Source of the DNA: Marivita sp041725935
GTDB taxonomy: Bacteria > Pseudomonadota > Alphaproteobacteria > Rhodobacterales > Rhodobacteraceae
Direction: 5' to 3'
Assembly (NCBI GenBank): GCA_041725935.1
Contig: JBGRQD010000001.1
Coordinates: 1-64,000 of the forward strand
Length of the DNA: 64,000 nucleotides
Positions 34,734 through 43,872 of the stretch are shown here, in pieces. Below the pieces are notes generated by a model. The model made no database searches. It saw nothing but the letters and a program-made list of their open reading frames with translations, and was not told the DNA's origin. Position 1 is the stretch's first letter; the number at the start of each line of letters is the position of its first letter. Made by a program: the position numbers and the translations under genes.

Positions 34734-36652
34734 AACGCACGCTTGGCACCTGCTATTACCCCGAACACTGGCCCCGCAAGATGTGGGAGGAGGACGCCGC
34801 GCGCATGGCCGCTTTGGGCCTGACATGGGTGCGGATCGGCGAATTCGCGTGGTCCCGCATCGAACCGGCACCGGGCGTTTTCCGCTGGGACTGGCTTGAC
34901 GAAGCCATCGAAGTGCTGGGCGCGGCAGGTCTCAAAGTGGTGCTGTGCACCCCCACGGCCACACCACCGCGTTGGGTTGTCGACAAACACCCCGACATGC
35001 TGGCTCTTGACGCTCAAGGCCATCCGCGCGGGTTCGGATCGCGCCGCCACTATTGCTTCAGCCATCAGGGCTACCTGAACGAATGTCGGCGCATCGTCAC
35101 CGAAATCGCCGAACGCTATGGCCCAAACCCCCATGTCGCCGCGTGGCAGACCGACAATGAATACGGTTGCCACGACACGATCCTGTCTTACTCCAAGGCC
35201 GCACGCCAGGCTTTTCGCGGCTGGCTGCGCGCGCGCTATCCGGGGCAGGGCAATGATGGCGATATCGACGCGCTGAACGCGGCCTGGGGTAACGTGTTCT
35301 GGTCGATGGAATACGATGATTTCGACCAGATCGACCTGCCCAACCTGACCGTGACGGAACCAAACCCCGCGCATGTGCTGGCGTTCCGGCGGTTTTCATC
35401 GGATCAGGTTGTGGCCTTCAACCGCGCGCAGGTGGACATCATCCGCGCGCAGTCCGACGCGCCGATTTCGCACAATTACATGGGCCGAGAGATCAACTTC
35501 GACCATTTCGCAGTGGGTGCGGATCTCGAGATTGCGACATGGGACAGCTATCCGCTTGGCTTTCTCGAAGACCGCGTGGGCGCAACACAGGAGGATCAGC
35601 GCCATTTCGCGCGGCAGGGTGATCCCGACTTTCAAGCCTTTCACCATGACCTCTACCGCGCCGTCGGCAAGGGCCGCTGGTGGGTGATGGAGCAACAGCC
35701 CGGCCCGGTGAACTGGGCCCCGCACAACCCGGCACCGCTGCCCGGCATGGTGCGCCTCTGGACATGGGAGGCGTTTGCCCACGGGGCCGAGGCGGTGTGT
35801 TACTTCCGCTGGCGGCAGGCCCCCTTTGCGCAGGAGCAGCTGCATGCCGGCATTCTGCGCCCCGACAGCGTGATCGCGCCCGGCTATGTCGAAGCCGAAC
35901 AGGTGGCGGCAGAACTGGCCGATGCGCCCGATGTGTCGCCCGCCCAAGCCCCCGTGGCGCTGATCTTCGACTATGACGCGGCGTGGTCTTGGGACGTGCA
36001 GCCGCAAGGGCAGGGCTTGGATTACTTCGGTCTGGTCTTCGACCTGTACCGCGCTTTCCGCCGCGCGGGTGTGACGCTGGACATCCTGCCGCCGACGCAG
36101 CGCGATTTCAGCGGCTACCGGATCGTTGCAGCGCCGGGGATGATGGTCATGCCCGACGATCTCAAACACGCCTTGTCGAACAGCGGCGCCGAGGTGCTGA
36201 TCGGCCCACGTTCCGCTGCGCGGGATGCGGATTTCACCATCCCGGTTCCGCTGCCGCCCGCTTGGCCGGGTCTGGATGTAACGGTCTCGCGACTCGAGAC
36301 GCTGCGCGCTGACATGCCGATCCCGGTAGAGGGGGGCGGTCAGGTGAAGAACTGGCTGGAACATCTTGAAGGCCAATCAGAAATCGTCTTCGAGATGGCA
36401 CATGGTCTGCCCGTCGCCCTGCGCGCAGGCACTGTCACCTATTGTGGTGCTTGGGGGGATGATGCATTGTTTGACCGCCTGGTCAAAGATCTGACCACCC
36501 GCGCCGATATCGCCACCATCGCCCTGCCGCATGGCGTGCGGCTGCGCGACACAGGGTCCGAGCGCTTCTGGTTCAACCACAACCCGCACGACGTTGAGAT
36601 CGCAGGTAAAATCCTTGGACCGGCAGGGGTAATCCGTGAGGCCAGACCCTAG
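34730..36652 (+). CDS. Beta-galactosidase, glycoside hydrolase family 42
   Basis: A 640-residue cytoplasmic enzyme starting with GTG that overlaps the lactonase stop. Acid/base Glu144 lies in WQTDNEYGCHD and nucleophile Glu321 in WWVMEQQPGPVNWAP, both standard for GH42. A trimerisation domain (about 400-600) and a small C-terminal domain follow, giving the full usual length. It releases galactose from beta-galactosides, complementing the GH4 enzyme. Last gene of the operon; its stop overlaps that of glk in the sequence CTAG. Confidence 0.95.
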   Translation: MKRTLGTCYYPEHWPRKMWEEDAARMAALGLTWVRIGEFAWSRIEPAPGVFRWDWLDEAIEVLGAAGLKVVLCTPTATPPRWVVDKHPDMLALDAQGHPRGFGSRRHYCFSHQGYLNECRRIVTEIAERYGPNPHVAAWQTDNEYGCHDTILSYSKAARQAFRGWLRARYPGQGNDGDIDALNAAWGNVFWSMEYDDFDQIDLPNLTVTEPNPAHVLAFRRFSSDQVVAFNRAQVDIIRAQSDAPISHNYMGREINFDHFAVGADLEIATWDSYPLGFLEDRVGATQEDQRHFARQGDPDFQAFHHDLYRAVGKGRWWVMEQQPGPVNWAPHNPAPLPGMVRLWTWEAFAHGAEAVCYFRWRQAPFAQEQLHAGILRPDSVIAPGYVEAEQVAAELADAPDVSPAQAPVALIFDYDAAWSWDVQPQGQGLDYFGLVFDLYRAFRRAGVTLDILPPTQRDFSGYRIVAAPGMMVMPDDLKHALSNSGAEVLIGPRSAARDADFTIPVPLPPAWPGLDVTVSRLETLRADMPIPVEGGGQVKNWLEHLEGQSEIVFEMAHGLPVALRAGTVTYCGAWGDDALFDRLVKDLTTRADIATIALPHGVRLRDTGSERFWFNHNPHDVEIAGKILGPAGVIREARP

Positions 36653-37617
36653 CCGAACAATTCGCCAAGATGCGCCGCCGATCCCGTCAGGGCCGCATAG
36701 TCGTCATCGACCAGATGCACCGGGAACTGCTCCATGAAGTCCGAAAACCGGCCTTTGTCGTGGAACGCCTCCCTAAAACCCAACCGCAGCAGATGCGGCG
36801 CGAAATGGCGTGCGACGCCGCCGATCAGGTAGATGCCACCAAAGGGCAGATGCACGAGCGCAAGGTTGCCCGCAGCCCGGCCCAGCATGCGGATGAACAC
36901 GCGTGCCGCGTCTTCGGCGATCTTGTTTGACCCATCATTAACCGCCTGCATGATCCCGCCTGCGTCCAGCGGCGCATCAATGCCCGCCTCGTCACAGAGC
37001 CACTCATAAACCCGCTCGAACCCGCGGCCCGACAGAATATCCTCGAACCCCGGCGTGCCGTGCTTGCGCGCGATCCAATCGAGCAGCCGTAATTCCTCGC
37101 CGGTCTGCGCGGGCAGGGACACGTGACCGGCCTCGGACGGTGGCACCAGCGTGCGATCATCGAGCCGATAGACAGCGGCTGCGTTCATGCCCGTGCCAAC
37201 CCCGATCACCAGCCGCGCGGCGTGTTCGCCCGCTTTCTGACCGGGCAGGATGGTCTGCACCACTTCTTGTGTCAGATGATCCAGCGCATGACCCTGCGCT
37301 TGCAGATCGTTCAGCACTGCAACCGTTCTGGCCCCCGTGGCAGCCCCTACAGACGCGCGATCGACGGTCCAGCTCAGGTTGGTCAGTTCGCCCACACCGT
37401 CACGCACCGGGCCAGCCATGGCCACGCAGGCGGCATCCGGCACCAGGGTCTGATCCGCCATATAGGCGCGCAGCACGGACAGCAGGTCGGGATGGTCGGC
37501 GTTGCGGAACCGCTTGATGGTCTCGGTCCGGACCTTTGCGCCATCGGTCAGCGCCACACGGGTGTTGGTGCCGCCAAGATCGGCGACAAGTGCGGTCAGG
37601 GTCGTGGAATTGTTCAT
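36649..37617 (-). CDS. glk: Glucokinase
   Basis: A 322-residue Glk-family kinase (not ROK): ATP-site start LVADLGGTNTRVAL, then AMAGPVRDG, VLNDLQAQGHAL with the catalytic Asp, and PSEAGHVSLPA. It phosphorylates glucose freed by the beta-glucosidase gene just upstream, whose stop lies one base before this start, and by AglA. It belongs to the minus-strand unit glk-bgl-aglR, read in the order aglR, bgl, glk. Confidence 0.95.
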   Translation of the reverse strand: MNNSTTLTALVADLGGTNTRVALTDGAKVRTETIKRFRNADHPDLLSVLRAYMADQTLVPDAACVAMAGPVRDGVGELTNLSWTVDRASVGAATGARTVAVLNDLQAQGHALDHLTQEVVQTILPGQKAGEHAARLVIGVGTGMNAAAVYRLDDRTLVPPSEAGHVSLPAQTGEELRLLDWIARKHGTPGFEDILSGRGFERVYEWLCDEAGIDAPLDAGGIMQAVNDGSNKIAEDAARVFIRMLGRAAGNLALVHLPFGGIYLIGGVARHFAPHLLRLGFREAFHDKGRFSDFMEQFPVHLVDDDYAALTGSAAHLGELFG

Positions 37618-37618
37618 G

Positions 37619-38947
37619 TCAGGCCCCGGTCAACGCGGATTTCAGCGCGTGATAGGAGGATTTGGGCGTGCGGTCCAGAGTGTCGAAATCCACATGCACA
37701 AGGCCAAAGCGTTTCTCGTAGCCCAGCGCCCATTCGAAATTGTCCATCAGCGACCAGATGAAATAGCCCTTGACCGGGGTGCCTTCGGCCATCGCGCGCT
37801 GCACGGCGGCCACGTGGCTGTTGAGATACGCGATCCGGTCGGGGTCTTCCACTGTGCCGTTTTCGATCACATCCGGCGAGGCCATGCCGTTCTCGGTCAC
37901 GTAAAGCGGCAGGTCGCGTGTGTAGTCGCGCGCCGTCCGGGTCAGGAAGTTGTACAGCCCGTCGGGGTAAATCTCCCATCCCATGAAGGTCTTGGGCAGC
38001 GGGCCTTCGACCTCGTGATGGCTGGGCCACGGCCCGTCGTTCGGCGCGATGATCTTGCGGGTGTAGTAGTTGATCCCGCACCAGTCGAGCGGGCTTTGGA
38101 TGACGCCGAAATCCTCCTGCCAGCCCTTCGGCATGTGGGGTTCCAACCCCTCCATGACGGTCTTTGGATAGGTGCCTTTGAAGACACCGGACATGAAAAA
38201 ATGGTTGTAATACCCGTCATATAGCTCTGCGGCCTTCTGTGCGGCGGCACTGTCATCCACGGGCGTCGCCCATTCCATGTTGAACACGCCGCCAAGGTTG
38301 CCCATCCCCAGCCCGCGCATCACCTGAATGGCCGTGCCATGCGCCTTGAGGACGTGATGCATCGCATGGGCGGTCGCGCGGATGTCGCGCAGGCCCGGCG
38401 CGTGATGGCCCAGGAAATGCGACAGCCAGCCGACGCACCACGGTTCGTTGATCGGCGCGACCGAGTGCATCCGGTCGCCGATGCGGCCCATGATGACCTC
38501 GGTGAACTCTCCGAACCATTTGGGCATGTCCGGATTGCGCCAGCCGCCCAGATCGGCCAGCGCCACGGGCAGTTCCCAGTGATAGAGCGTGGCGCAGGGT
38601 TTCAGCCCGCGCTCCAGCATCGCGTCGGTCAGACGGTCGTAGAAATCCAGACCTTCGGCATTGGGCGTGCCTCGCCCTTCGGGCAGCACCCGCGCCCAGC
38701 TGGTCGAAAAGCGGTAGGCGTCCAGACCGGCGGCCTTGACCAGATCAAGGTCTGCCTCGAACCGGTGGTAATGATCGCAGGCCCGGTCGCCATTTTCGGC
38801 ACGCACCACGTTGCCGGGGGTTGCGGCGAACGTGTCCCAATGGGTCTTGCCCGCGCCACCACAGGCATGGCCTTCGATCTGATAGCTGGAGGTTGCTGTG
38901 CCAAACAGGAAATCGTCAGGAAAATCCTGCCGTTTGAACGTCAACAT
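37619..38947 (-). CDS. Beta-glucosidase, glycoside hydrolase family 1
   Basis: A 442-residue GH1 enzyme. The acid/base Glu168 lies in PINEPWC and the nucleophile Glu352 in YVTENGMAS; the N-terminal FLFGTATSSYQIEG is typical. There is no signal peptide, so the substrate must be imported. The start at 38947 has AAAGGAC upstream. It follows aglR by ten bases and precedes glk by one, so all three are cotranscribed, coupling beta-glucoside use to the alpha-glucoside regulator. Confidence 0.94.
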   Translation of the reverse strand: MLTFKRQDFPDDFLFGTATSSYQIEGHACGGAGKTHWDTFAATPGNVVRAENGDRACDHYHRFEADLDLVKAAGLDAYRFSTSWARVLPEGRGTPNAEGLDFYDRLTDAMLERGLKPCATLYHWELPVALADLGGWRNPDMPKWFGEFTEVIMGRIGDRMHSVAPINEPWCVGWLSHFLGHHAPGLRDIRATAHAMHHVLKAHGTAIQVMRGLGMGNLGGVFNMEWATPVDDSAAAQKAAELYDGYYNHFFMSGVFKGTYPKTVMEGLEPHMPKGWQEDFGVIQSPLDWCGINYYTRKIIAPNDGPWPSHHEVEGPLPKTFMGWEIYPDGLYNFLTRTARDYTRDLPLYVTENGMASPDVIENGTVEDPDRIAYLNSHVAAVQRAMAEGTPVKGYFIWSLMDNFEWALGYEKRFGLVHVDFDTLDRTPKSSYHALKSALTGA

Positions 38948-38957
38948 GGCGTGTCCT

Positions 38958-39983
38958 TTAGCTTGCGGCGGGTCCTGTGGACCGGCCGATGATGAGTTCC
39001 GCCTCGAGCAGGCGCGTCTTCGGCGCATGCTTGGGCATGGCGATCAACGACAGCAGCATCTCGGCGGCCTCGGTTCCCGCATAACGCACCGAGGACCGCA
39101 GCGCGGTGAAGATCGGCACATCGTCCCCGTTCTCGAGATAGCTCAGCGCGTCGTCATGGGTCAGGATCGACACGTCGCGGGCCAAGACAAGACCTGCCTC
39201 GTGGATGGCCCGGCGCACGCCGATGGCGGTGATGATCGAGGAACAGACAAAGGCGGTGGGCTTGATCTCTCGCGACAGCATCTCCTTGGCGGCGCGGTAG
39301 CCATACACCTCGGTCATTTCCTCGCTGCGCATCAGGCCAGGGTCGATGGATAGGCCGTGATTGAGCAGGGCGGTTTCATACCCTTTGCGCCGTCGGAAGG
39401 CAAAATCCATGTGCTCCAGCCCGTTCAGCAGCGCGATGCGCTGATGGCCAAGCTCGATCAGGAATTGCGTTCCGCGTTCGAACGCCCCGCGATTGTTCAC
39501 ATCGATCCAGGAATAGGGCAGGTTCACATCCGTCGACCGTCCATGCACCACGAAGGGCAGCCCGATCCGTGACAAAAGCGCGATGCGTTCGTCGTTGATC
39601 ACGGGGCCATGGACGATGATCCCGTCCACCGTGCCACGCGCGCGCATGTCCTGATAGGCGCGAACTTCTTCCTGATCGGGCACCAGAGTGAGCATCATGT
39701 CGTAGCCCGCACGAGCATAGGCTTCGCCCGCGCCGGCGGTAAAATCGCCGAAGACCGGGTTCACCATTTCGTGCTGGTTCGACACCGGGATCACATGGCC
39801 GATGGCAAGAGCGCGGCCCGTGGCCAGCCCCTTTGCGCGGATGTTGGGTCTGTAATTCAGGTCTTGTGCGGCTTTGAGTACGCGACTGCGCGTTGTCTCA
39901 TTGACCTCTGGGTAGCCGTTCAGGGCACGGCTGACCGTGGTTTGCGACAGGTTCAGGTATTCCGAAAGTTGTTTGAGATTCAC
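38958..39983 (-). CDS. aglR: LacI-family regulator AglR
   Basis: A 341-residue LacI-type repressor. The DNA-binding headpiece is VNLKQLSEYLNLSQTTVSRALNGYPEVNETTR, and a periplasmic-binding-like effector domain follows. The GTG at 39983 is chosen because the family starts exactly at this headpiece; the open frame extends 31 codons upstream to an ATG at 40076, but that would put an operator inside the gene. AglR represses alpha-glucoside genes in rhizobia and relatives. Two palindromic sites in the 239-base gap to aglE suggest control of both directions. Confidence 0.92.
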   Translation of the reverse strand: MNLKQLSEYLNLSQTTVSRALNGYPEVNETTRSRVLKAAQDLNYRPNIRAKGLATGRALAIGHVIPVSNQHEMVNPVFGDFTAGAGEAYARAGYDMMLTLVPDQEEVRAYQDMRARGTVDGIIVHGPVINDERIALLSRIGLPFVVHGRSTDVNLPYSWIDVNNRGAFERGTQFLIELGHQRIALLNGLEHMDFAFRRRKGYETALLNHGLSIDPGLMRSEEMTEVYGYRAAKEMLSREIKPTAFVCSSIITAIGVRRAIHEAGLVLARDVSILTHDDALSYLENGDDVPIFTALRSSVRYAGTEAAEMLLSLIAMPKHAPKTRLLEAELIIGRSTGPAAS

Positions 39984-39993
39984 CGTGTCTGCC

Positions 39994-40005
39994 CAAAGCG
40001 CTTTG
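39994..40005. promoter_or_regulatory. AglR operator, proximal to aglR
   Basis: CAAAGCGCTTTG is a perfect 12-base palindrome with the CG centre typical of LacI-family operators. It lies ten bases upstream of the GTG start of aglR and matches the core of the second site at 40152. Confidence 0.7.
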
Positions 40006-40052
40006 AATTTCCGCTTCAAGTTAGACACAAAAGACCGCATATGCAAAGCCCC

Positions 40053-40066
40053 TTTGCGCGCGCAAA
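40053..40066. promoter_or_regulatory. Additional GC-centred palindrome in the aglR-aglE gap
   Basis: TTTGCGCGCGCAAA is a perfect 14-base palindrome between the two AglR-type sites. Its core differs from AAAGCGCTTT, so it may bind another regulator or be incidental. Confidence 0.3.
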
Positions 40067-40151
40067 ATTTCTGCAAAGCAGCAATTTTACTTATAAATTC
40101 TGCATCTGCACGGCATTGACAGAATCTTTCAGATCAAGGACGGTTGCGCAT

Positions 40152-40165
40152 CCAAAGCGCTTTGG
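40152..40165. promoter_or_regulatory. AglR operator, proximal to aglE
   Basis: CCAAAGCGCTTTGG is a perfect 14-base palindrome of LacI-operator form, sharing 12 bases with the site at 39994. It lies 58 bases before aglE and 31 bases after a TTGACA at 40116-40121 that may be the -35 box. Confidence 0.75.
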
Positions 40166-40222
40166 AGTGATTCCGGGCGAGGAAAAGTTAAGCGTGAAGA
40201 TGCGCAACTTGGGAGGTACTTC

Positions 40223-41491
40223 ATGAAACAGACGCTCACATCGGGTGTGGCCATCGCAGCGCTCTGCGCCAGCGCGGCCTATGCAGAGGATGTCACCGTA
40301 TTCGGCCCGTGGCTTGGCCCGGACCAGGAGCTGGTCGAGGCGGTTCTGGCCGACTTCGCCGAAAAATCCGGCCACAATGTCAGCTATGTCGGCTCTGACA
40401 GTTTTGAACAGCAGATCGTCGTGGATGCCGAGGCAGGCTCTGCGCCGAATGTCGCCGTTTTCCCGCAGCCGGGTCTGGCATCCGACATGGCCGCGCGCGG
40501 CTTTCTGACGCCGCTCAGGGACGGCACCGCCGATTGGGTTCGCGACAATTACGCCGCCGGTCAGTCCTGGGTCGATCTGGGCACCTATGACGGCCCCGAT
40601 GGCGAAGAAGACCTCTACGGCTTCTTCTACAAGGTCGATGTGAAATCGCTGGTCTGGTACTCGCCCGAGAACTTCGAGGATGCGGGCTACGAAATCCCGA
40701 CAACCATGGAAGAGCTCAAGGCCCTGTCCGACCAGATCGTCGCGGATGGCGAAACGCCGTGGTGCATCGGTCTGGGGTCGGGTGGCGCAACGGGATGGCC
40801 CGCAACCGACTGGGTCGAGGAGATGATGCTGCGCACCCAACCGCCCGAGGTTTACGACCAGTGGGTCGCCAACGAGATCCCGTTCGATGATCCGCGCGTC
40901 GTTGCCGCGATCGAGGAGTTCGGTGCCTTTGCCCGCAATGACGATTACGTCGCCGGTGGGGCCGGGGCCGTGGCCTCGACCGATTTCCGCGACAGCCCCA
41001 AGGGTCTCTTTGCGGCACCGCCGCAGTGCTACATGCACCGTCAGGCGTCTTTCATCCCGGCCTTCTTCCCCGAAGGCACCGAGGTGGGTGCGGATGCTGA
41101 TTTCTTCTACTTCCCGGCCTACGAGGAAAAGGACCTTGGCTCTCCGGTACTCGGGGCGGGAACGCTCTGGGCGATCACCAATGAAAACGAGGCGGCACAT
41201 GACCTGATCGCCTATCTCCAGACAACGGATGCACACGAGATCTGGATGGCGAACGGCGGCTTCCTGACACCGCATACCGGCGTGGACCTGTCGAAATTCT
41301 CGACCGAGGCGGCGGCGAACATGAACCAGATCCTTCTGGATGCCACCACCTTCCGCTTTGACGCGTCCGACCTGATGCCGGGCGGCGTGGGTGCGGGTAC
41401 GTTCTGGACCGGGATGGTCGATTACGCAGGTGGTGCCGATGCCGAAGACGTGGCTGGCCGCATTCAGGACAGCTGGGAGGCGCTGAAGTAA
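40223..41491 (+). CDS. aglE: Alpha-glucoside ABC transporter substrate-binding protein AglE
   Basis: A 422-residue periplasmic binding protein, signal peptide about 1-21 (ending AYA), then DVTVFGPWLGPDQELVEAVLADFAEKSGHNV, typical of AglE. It binds alpha-glucosides such as maltose, trehalose or sucrose (family knowledge). It heads aglEFGAK and is preceded by the AglR operator and a GGGAGG site. A double hairpin separates it from aglF. Confidence 0.92.
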   Translation: MKQTLTSGVAIAALCASAAYAEDVTVFGPWLGPDQELVEAVLADFAEKSGHNVSYVGSDSFEQQIVVDAEAGSAPNVAVFPQPGLASDMAARGFLTPLRDGTADWVRDNYAAGQSWVDLGTYDGPDGEEDLYGFFYKVDVKSLVWYSPENFEDAGYEIPTTMEELKALSDQIVADGETPWCIGLGSGGATGWPATDWVEEMMLRTQPPEVYDQWVANEIPFDDPRVVAAIEEFGAFARNDDYVAGGAGAVASTDFRDSPKGLFAAPPQCYMHRQASFIPAFFPEGTEVGADADFFYFPAYEEKDLGSPVLGAGTLWAITNENEAAHDLIAYLQTTDAHEIWMANGGFLTPHTGVDLSKFSTEAAANMNQILLDATTFRFDASDLMPGGVGAGTFWTGMVDYAGGADAEDVAGRIQDSWEALK

Positions 41492-41493
41492 GC

Positions 41494-41537
41494 GCATTTT
41501 GCAAAAATGCAGGGCTGCGCGGGCAATCGCGCGGCCC
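41494..41537. repeat. Tandem hairpins between aglE and aglF
   Basis: GCATTTT and AAAATGC (41494-41510, loop of three) form one stem. GGGCTGCGCG and CGCGCGGCCC (41512-41537, one wobble) form a second, stronger one. No T-run follows. Expected effect: stabilise aglE mRNA and lower downstream expression. Confidence 0.6.
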
Positions 41538-41623
41538 ATACCGACAAAGCTGCAAAGCCAAGACCCGTTCAAGGGACCGCCAGTGGCACACGCTGGACCA
41601 GCACTTCATTTTGGGAGGGACAT

Positions 41624-42643
41624 ATGAATCCCGCAATTCAAGGTCTGTTGACGATCGCCATCGGCGTCGGCGGCTGTCTGAGTTATTTCTATTTCTCGAA
41701 CCAGTTTCTCGACAAGGTGCTGTTTCCGGCGAAAGGCCCGAATGCCGGCAAGAACATCAACCGGGCCAATATCGTGCGCCCCTGGCTGTTCCTGCTGCCC
41801 GCCATCCTCGCGCTGGGGCTCTACCTGGCCTATCCGGTGGTCGAGACCATCCGTCTGTCGCTGACCGAACGGCAGACGCTGTCTGACGGCACAACGGTCT
41901 ACAATTTCGTGGGCCTTGCCAATTACGCGCAGATGTCGGCGGATCCGAAATTCTGGGAAGCGCTGATCAACAACATGCTCTGGCTGATCGTGGTACCTGC
42001 GATGTCCACAGCGTTTGGCCTGCTGGCGGCGCAGCTGACCGATCGGATCGCCTGGGGAAATATCGCCAAGTCGCTGATCTTCATGCCGATGGCGATTTCC
42101 TTTGTCGGCGCCGCGGTGATCTGGAAACTGGTCTACGACGCCCGCCCGCCGGGGTCAGAACAGATCGGTGTGCTGAATGCGGTCTATGTCTGGTTCACAG
42201 GCAATGACCCGCAGCAATGGCTCACGACTCCGTTCTGGAACAGCTTTCTGCTGATGATCGTGCTGATCTGGATTCAAACCGGCTTTGCCATGGTGATCCT
42301 GTCCGCCGCGCTGCGCGGCATCCCGGAGGAAACCATCGAAGCAGCCATCGTCGACGGGGCCAACCCGTTCCAGATTTTCTTCAAGATCAAGATGCCGCAA
42401 ATCGCAGGCACCATCGTGGTGGTCTGGACGACGATCACGCTGGTGGTTCTCAAGATCTTCGACATCGTGTTTGCCATGACCAACGGGCAATGGGGCACGC
42501 AGGTTCTGGCAAATTACATGTTCAACCAGCTGTTCGTCGCCCGTGACTGGGGCGTCGGATCGGCAAGTGCGATGGTGATCATGCTTCTGGTGACGCCGAT
42601 CCTCTATTGGAACGTGCGCAATGCGCGCAAGGAGATGCGCTGA
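41624..42643 (+). CDS. aglF: Alpha-glucoside ABC transporter permease AglF
   Basis: A 339-residue permease with an extra N-terminal membrane segment (IQGLLTIAIGVGGCLSYFYFS) before the six core segments and the EAA loop IPEETIEAAIVDGANPFQIFFKIKMPQIAG. This extended N-terminus is characteristic of AglF. GGGAGGGAC precedes the start. The stop shares one base with the aglG start (TGATG). Confidence 0.92.
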   Translation: MNPAIQGLLTIAIGVGGCLSYFYFSNQFLDKVLFPAKGPNAGKNINRANIVRPWLFLLPAILALGLYLAYPVVETIRLSLTERQTLSDGTTVYNFVGLANYAQMSADPKFWEALINNMLWLIVVPAMSTAFGLLAAQLTDRIAWGNIAKSLIFMPMAISFVGAAVIWKLVYDARPPGSEQIGVLNAVYVWFTGNDPQQWLTTPFWNSFLLMIVLIWIQTGFAMVILSAALRGIPEETIEAAIVDGANPFQIFFKIKMPQIAGTIVVVWTTITLVVLKIFDIVFAMTNGQWGTQVLANYMFNQLFVARDWGVGSASAMVIMLLVTPILYWNVRNARKEMR

Positions 42644-43800
42644 TGGACAATATCGCAGGAACCAAATCCTCTCTCACCTGGGCGGTGCACATCTCCGTCG
42701 CGGCACTTGTGGCGCTCTGGCTTTTCCCGACAGTGGGCCTGTTCGTGTCGTCCTTCCGCACGGCGGACCAGATCGCGACATCTGGCTGGTGGAAGGCGCT
42801 TTTCCCGACCGAACAAAGCCTGACGCTGCGCACGGCGGACCCCGACACGCAGATGTTGGTTGACGGCGTCTACGTGATCGAAGGCAACCTTTTCACCGGC
42901 GAAGACCTGTCGGACGAGATCGACATGTCCGCCTGGGGCACGTCCTCGCGCGATATCGGGGCCTACGCCCCCGGCGACACCGCAGACCTGCGCGATGGTG
43001 AACAGATCACCGTTCAGGCCAACGGCGCGTATCGCATGGAGAGTCCGGTCGAGATGGAGGGCAGTCGCGGACAGCGGATCTTCGTGACCGCCGAACTGCC
43101 GCCCGATTTCACGTTTGAGAACTACCAGCAGGTTCTGTTCTCGGGGGATTCGACCGACAGCATGGCCAAGGCGTTCTTCAACACGCTGACAGTGACGATC
43201 CCGGCCACCATCATTCCCATCGTTGTGGCTGCCTTTGCGGCCTATGCGCTGGCGTGGATGGATTTTCCGGGCAGGGCGCTTTTGATCGCGGTCATTGTCG
43301 GCCTGCTGGTGGTGCCGCTGCAACTGGCGCTCATCCCGCTTTTGAAGCTGCATCTGGGGATCGGGATCGGCAAGGGGTATCTGGGCACATGGCTGGCCCA
43401 TACCGGGTTCGGGTTGCCCTTGGCGGTCTATCTCTTGCGCAACTACATGGTCGGTCTGCCGCGCGACATCATCGAGAACGCCCGCGTCGATGGCGCGACC
43501 GAGTTCCAGATCTTCACCAAGATCATTCTGCCGCTATCGTTCCCGGCGCTGGCCAGCTTTGCGATCTTCCAATTCCTCTGGACATGGAATGACCTGCTGG
43601 TGGCCAAGGTGTTCCTGATCGACGCGACCGGCCAGACCACGGTGATGACCAACCAGATCGTGGAGCTTCTGGGCACACGCGGCGGCAACTGGGAGATCCT
43701 TGCCACCGCCGCTTTCGTTTCCATCGCGGTGCCGCTTTTGGTGTTCTTCGCGATGCAGAAATACCTCGTACGCGGTCTGCTGGCCGGATCGGTAAAATAA
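42643..43800 (+). CDS. aglG: Alpha-glucoside ABC transporter permease AglG
   Basis: A 385-residue permease. After the first membrane segment there is a periplasmic insert of about 110 residues (about 50-160, including ADPDTQMLVDGVYVIEGN), a feature of AglG, and then the MalG-type core with the EAA loop LPRDIIENARVDGATEFQIFTKIILPLSFP. Its start overlaps the aglF stop. It pairs with AglF in the channel. Confidence 0.92.
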   Translation: MDNIAGTKSSLTWAVHISVAALVALWLFPTVGLFVSSFRTADQIATSGWWKALFPTEQSLTLRTADPDTQMLVDGVYVIEGNLFTGEDLSDEIDMSAWGTSSRDIGAYAPGDTADLRDGEQITVQANGAYRMESPVEMEGSRGQRIFVTAELPPDFTFENYQQVLFSGDSTDSMAKAFFNTLTVTIPATIIPIVVAAFAAYALAWMDFPGRALLIAVIVGLLVVPLQLALIPLLKLHLGIGIGKGYLGTWLAHTGFGLPLAVYLLRNYMVGLPRDIIENARVDGATEFQIFTKIILPLSFPALASFAIFQFLWTWNDLLVAKVFLIDATGQTTVMTNQIVELLGTRGGNWEILATAAFVSIAVPLLVFFAMQKYLVRGLLAGSVK

Positions 43801-43872
43801 GCGGCCCGCCGGATCGGCGCGGCCACAATTCACAGCGCATCCGTGGATGCGGATGCAAGGAAAGACAGGACG

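Noticed and set aside
39984..40076. AglR starting at the ATG at 40076
   Set aside because: LacI-family headpieces start at the VNLKQLS segment; the extension is not homologous and contains an operator.
40091..41572. Minus-strand open frame of about 490 codons over aglE
   Set aside because: Antisense to AglE; would also run through the AglR operators.
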